NCBI GenBank assembly: GCA_964352535.1
Contig: CAYGSW010000335.1
Coordinates: 1-6,130, forward strand
From: Granulosicoccus sp964352535
GTDB taxonomy: Bacteria; Pseudomonadota; Gammaproteobacteria; Granulosicoccales; Granulosicoccaceae
DNA length: 6,130 bases
Reading direction: 5' to 3'
Part shown: positions 5,618 to 6,130 of the stretch, piece after piece
Layout of the letters: every line of letters begins with the position of its first letter
Numbering within the stretch: the first letter of the stretch is position 1
Program-made: the position numbers and the translations under genes
Notes under the pieces: generated by a model
The model's database searches: none
The model's input: the letters and a program-made list of their open reading frames with translations, nothing else
Told to the model about the DNA's origin: nothing

Positions 5618-5991
5618 ATGCCTCGATTCATTACCAAACTATTCATGCCTACCTGGACTATCCGGTTGCCGTAGGGCTCATTGCCATGCCAGCTGTAGTG
5701 AGAATCGGTACAACTAACCCGGTGGCTCTCTGGCTATCCGTAGTTACAGGGGTTGCCGCATTTGCATTGACGCTATTGACTGATCACAAAACCGGACTGT
5801 TTCGTGTCCTTCCATACAATTTTCATTTAGCGGTTGATTTCATGGTAGGCGTAGCGTTTGTCCCTGCGCCTTTTGTACTCGGTTTTACAGCGTTGGATTT
5901 CTAGTACTTCACAGTACTGGGTGTCACTGTTCTTGCTGTGGTGGGCCTACATAAGTCTGAGGATTCCACACCTATGCCTGTCACTGCATGA
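5618..5991 (+). pseudogene. Broken four-helix membrane protein, SPW-repeat-like
   Basis: A strong Shine-Dalgarno (GGAGGA, 5608-5613) precedes ATG 5618, but this frame stops after 18 residues (TAG 5672-5674). The real protein continues in the next frame from 5641: IHAYLDYPVAVGLIAMP and onward. One extra A in the AAA run at 5636-5638 would restore MPRFITK-T-IHAYLDYP without a break. A second lesion follows. The frame ends at TAG (5902-5904) after GFTALDF, yet the same frame goes on with a sensible fourth helix and tail (YFTVLGVTVLAVVGLHKSED) to TGA 5989-5991. The TAG falls where I would expect a Trp codon (TGG). Repaired, the protein has 124 aa and four hydrophobic segments (YPVAVGLIAMPAVV; NPVALWLSVVTGVAAFALTLLT; FHLAVDFMVGVAFVPAPFVLGF; the last named above). 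The PFVLGF element recalls SPW-repeat membrane proteins; that name is tentative. The function is unknown. Confidence 0.75.
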
Positions 5992-6072
5992 CAGCCATAC
6001 TGACAAGGAATTTGTTTCTGGTGATTAAAAGGTATCAATCAACCTATCTGTTATTCTGCAAACGCCATACTT
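5992..6072. other. Downstream spacer, no gene seen
   Basis: These 81 bases join the broken membrane gene to the heptamer array. GCCATACT occurs twice (about 5993-6000 and 6064-6071), the second copy just before the array. No terminator with a T run is evident. Confidence 0.4.
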
Positions 6073-6130
6073 GATCGGTGATCGGTGATAAGAGATAAGA
6101 GATAAGAGATAAGAGATAAGAGATAAGAGA
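6073..6130 (+). repeat. Heptanucleotide tandem array at window edge
   Basis: Eight complete 7-base units stand in one register: GATCGGT twice (6073-6086), then GATAAGA six times (6087-6128), plus two bases of a seventh at the edge of the window. The six GATAAGA copies are identical, which points to recent slippage or active expansion. The plus strand meets TAA in all three frames within each 21 bases, so it cannot be coding. The minus strand (TCTTATC) has no stop and would read SYLLSLI repeats. The array may continue beyond the window. Confidence 0.9.

Noticed and set aside
5632..5641. Programmed -1 ribosomal frameshift joining the two frames of the membrane gene
   Set aside because: Re-reading the last A of AAA would give the right protein, but the heptamer T-ACC-AAA does not fit the X-XXY-YYZ slippery pattern, and a second lesion downstream points to decay or sequencing error.
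6073..6130. CRISPR array
   Set aside because: The repeats are 7 bases long and directly abutting, with no spacers; this is simple tandem repetition.

Overview
The window looks like chromosomal DNA of a Gram-negative bacterium with about half GC content, most likely a marine-type gammaproteobacterium. That placement is inference: it rests on a lipoprotein signal with an LAGC lipobox, a PAS-GGDEF cyclic-di-GMP enzyme, and the general style of the proteins. No rRNA, tRNA or phylogenetic marker gene is present to confirm it.

Left part (1-3142): about 680 bases without a convincing gene lead into one large gene on the + strand (683-3142, alternative start 602). It encodes an outer-membrane-type lipoprotein with a G8 domain followed by a right-handed beta-helix of the CEMIP/TMEM2 (KIAA1199) type. 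This is the best-supported and functionally most interesting gene. Middle part (3143-4325): a convergent intergenic stretch with a strong hairpin, then a minus-strand PAS-GGDEF diguanylate cyclase with an intact active site and I-site. The two genes converge, so they are not an operon and share only the terminator region.

Right part (4326-6130): gene-poor and repeat-rich. It has a 100-N assembly gap flanked on both sides by an 8-base tandem repeat, an open frame with one hydrophobic segment (4796-5026), and a very small zinc-ribbon protein (5206-5340). A strong hairpin follows, then a near-perfect operator-like palindrome. Next comes a broken four-helix membrane protein gene (5618-5991) carrying two independent lesions. 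Finally, a heptanucleotide tandem array runs off the window edge. The array and the gap-flanking repeat both have units that are not multiples of three, so they are candidates for copy-number variation.

No operon-scale novel system is visible. The points most worth a second look are the bacterial CEMIP-like lipoprotein, the doubly broken membrane gene behind an intact-looking regulatory leader, the two simple-sequence arrays, and the small zinc-ribbon gene with its uncertain start.
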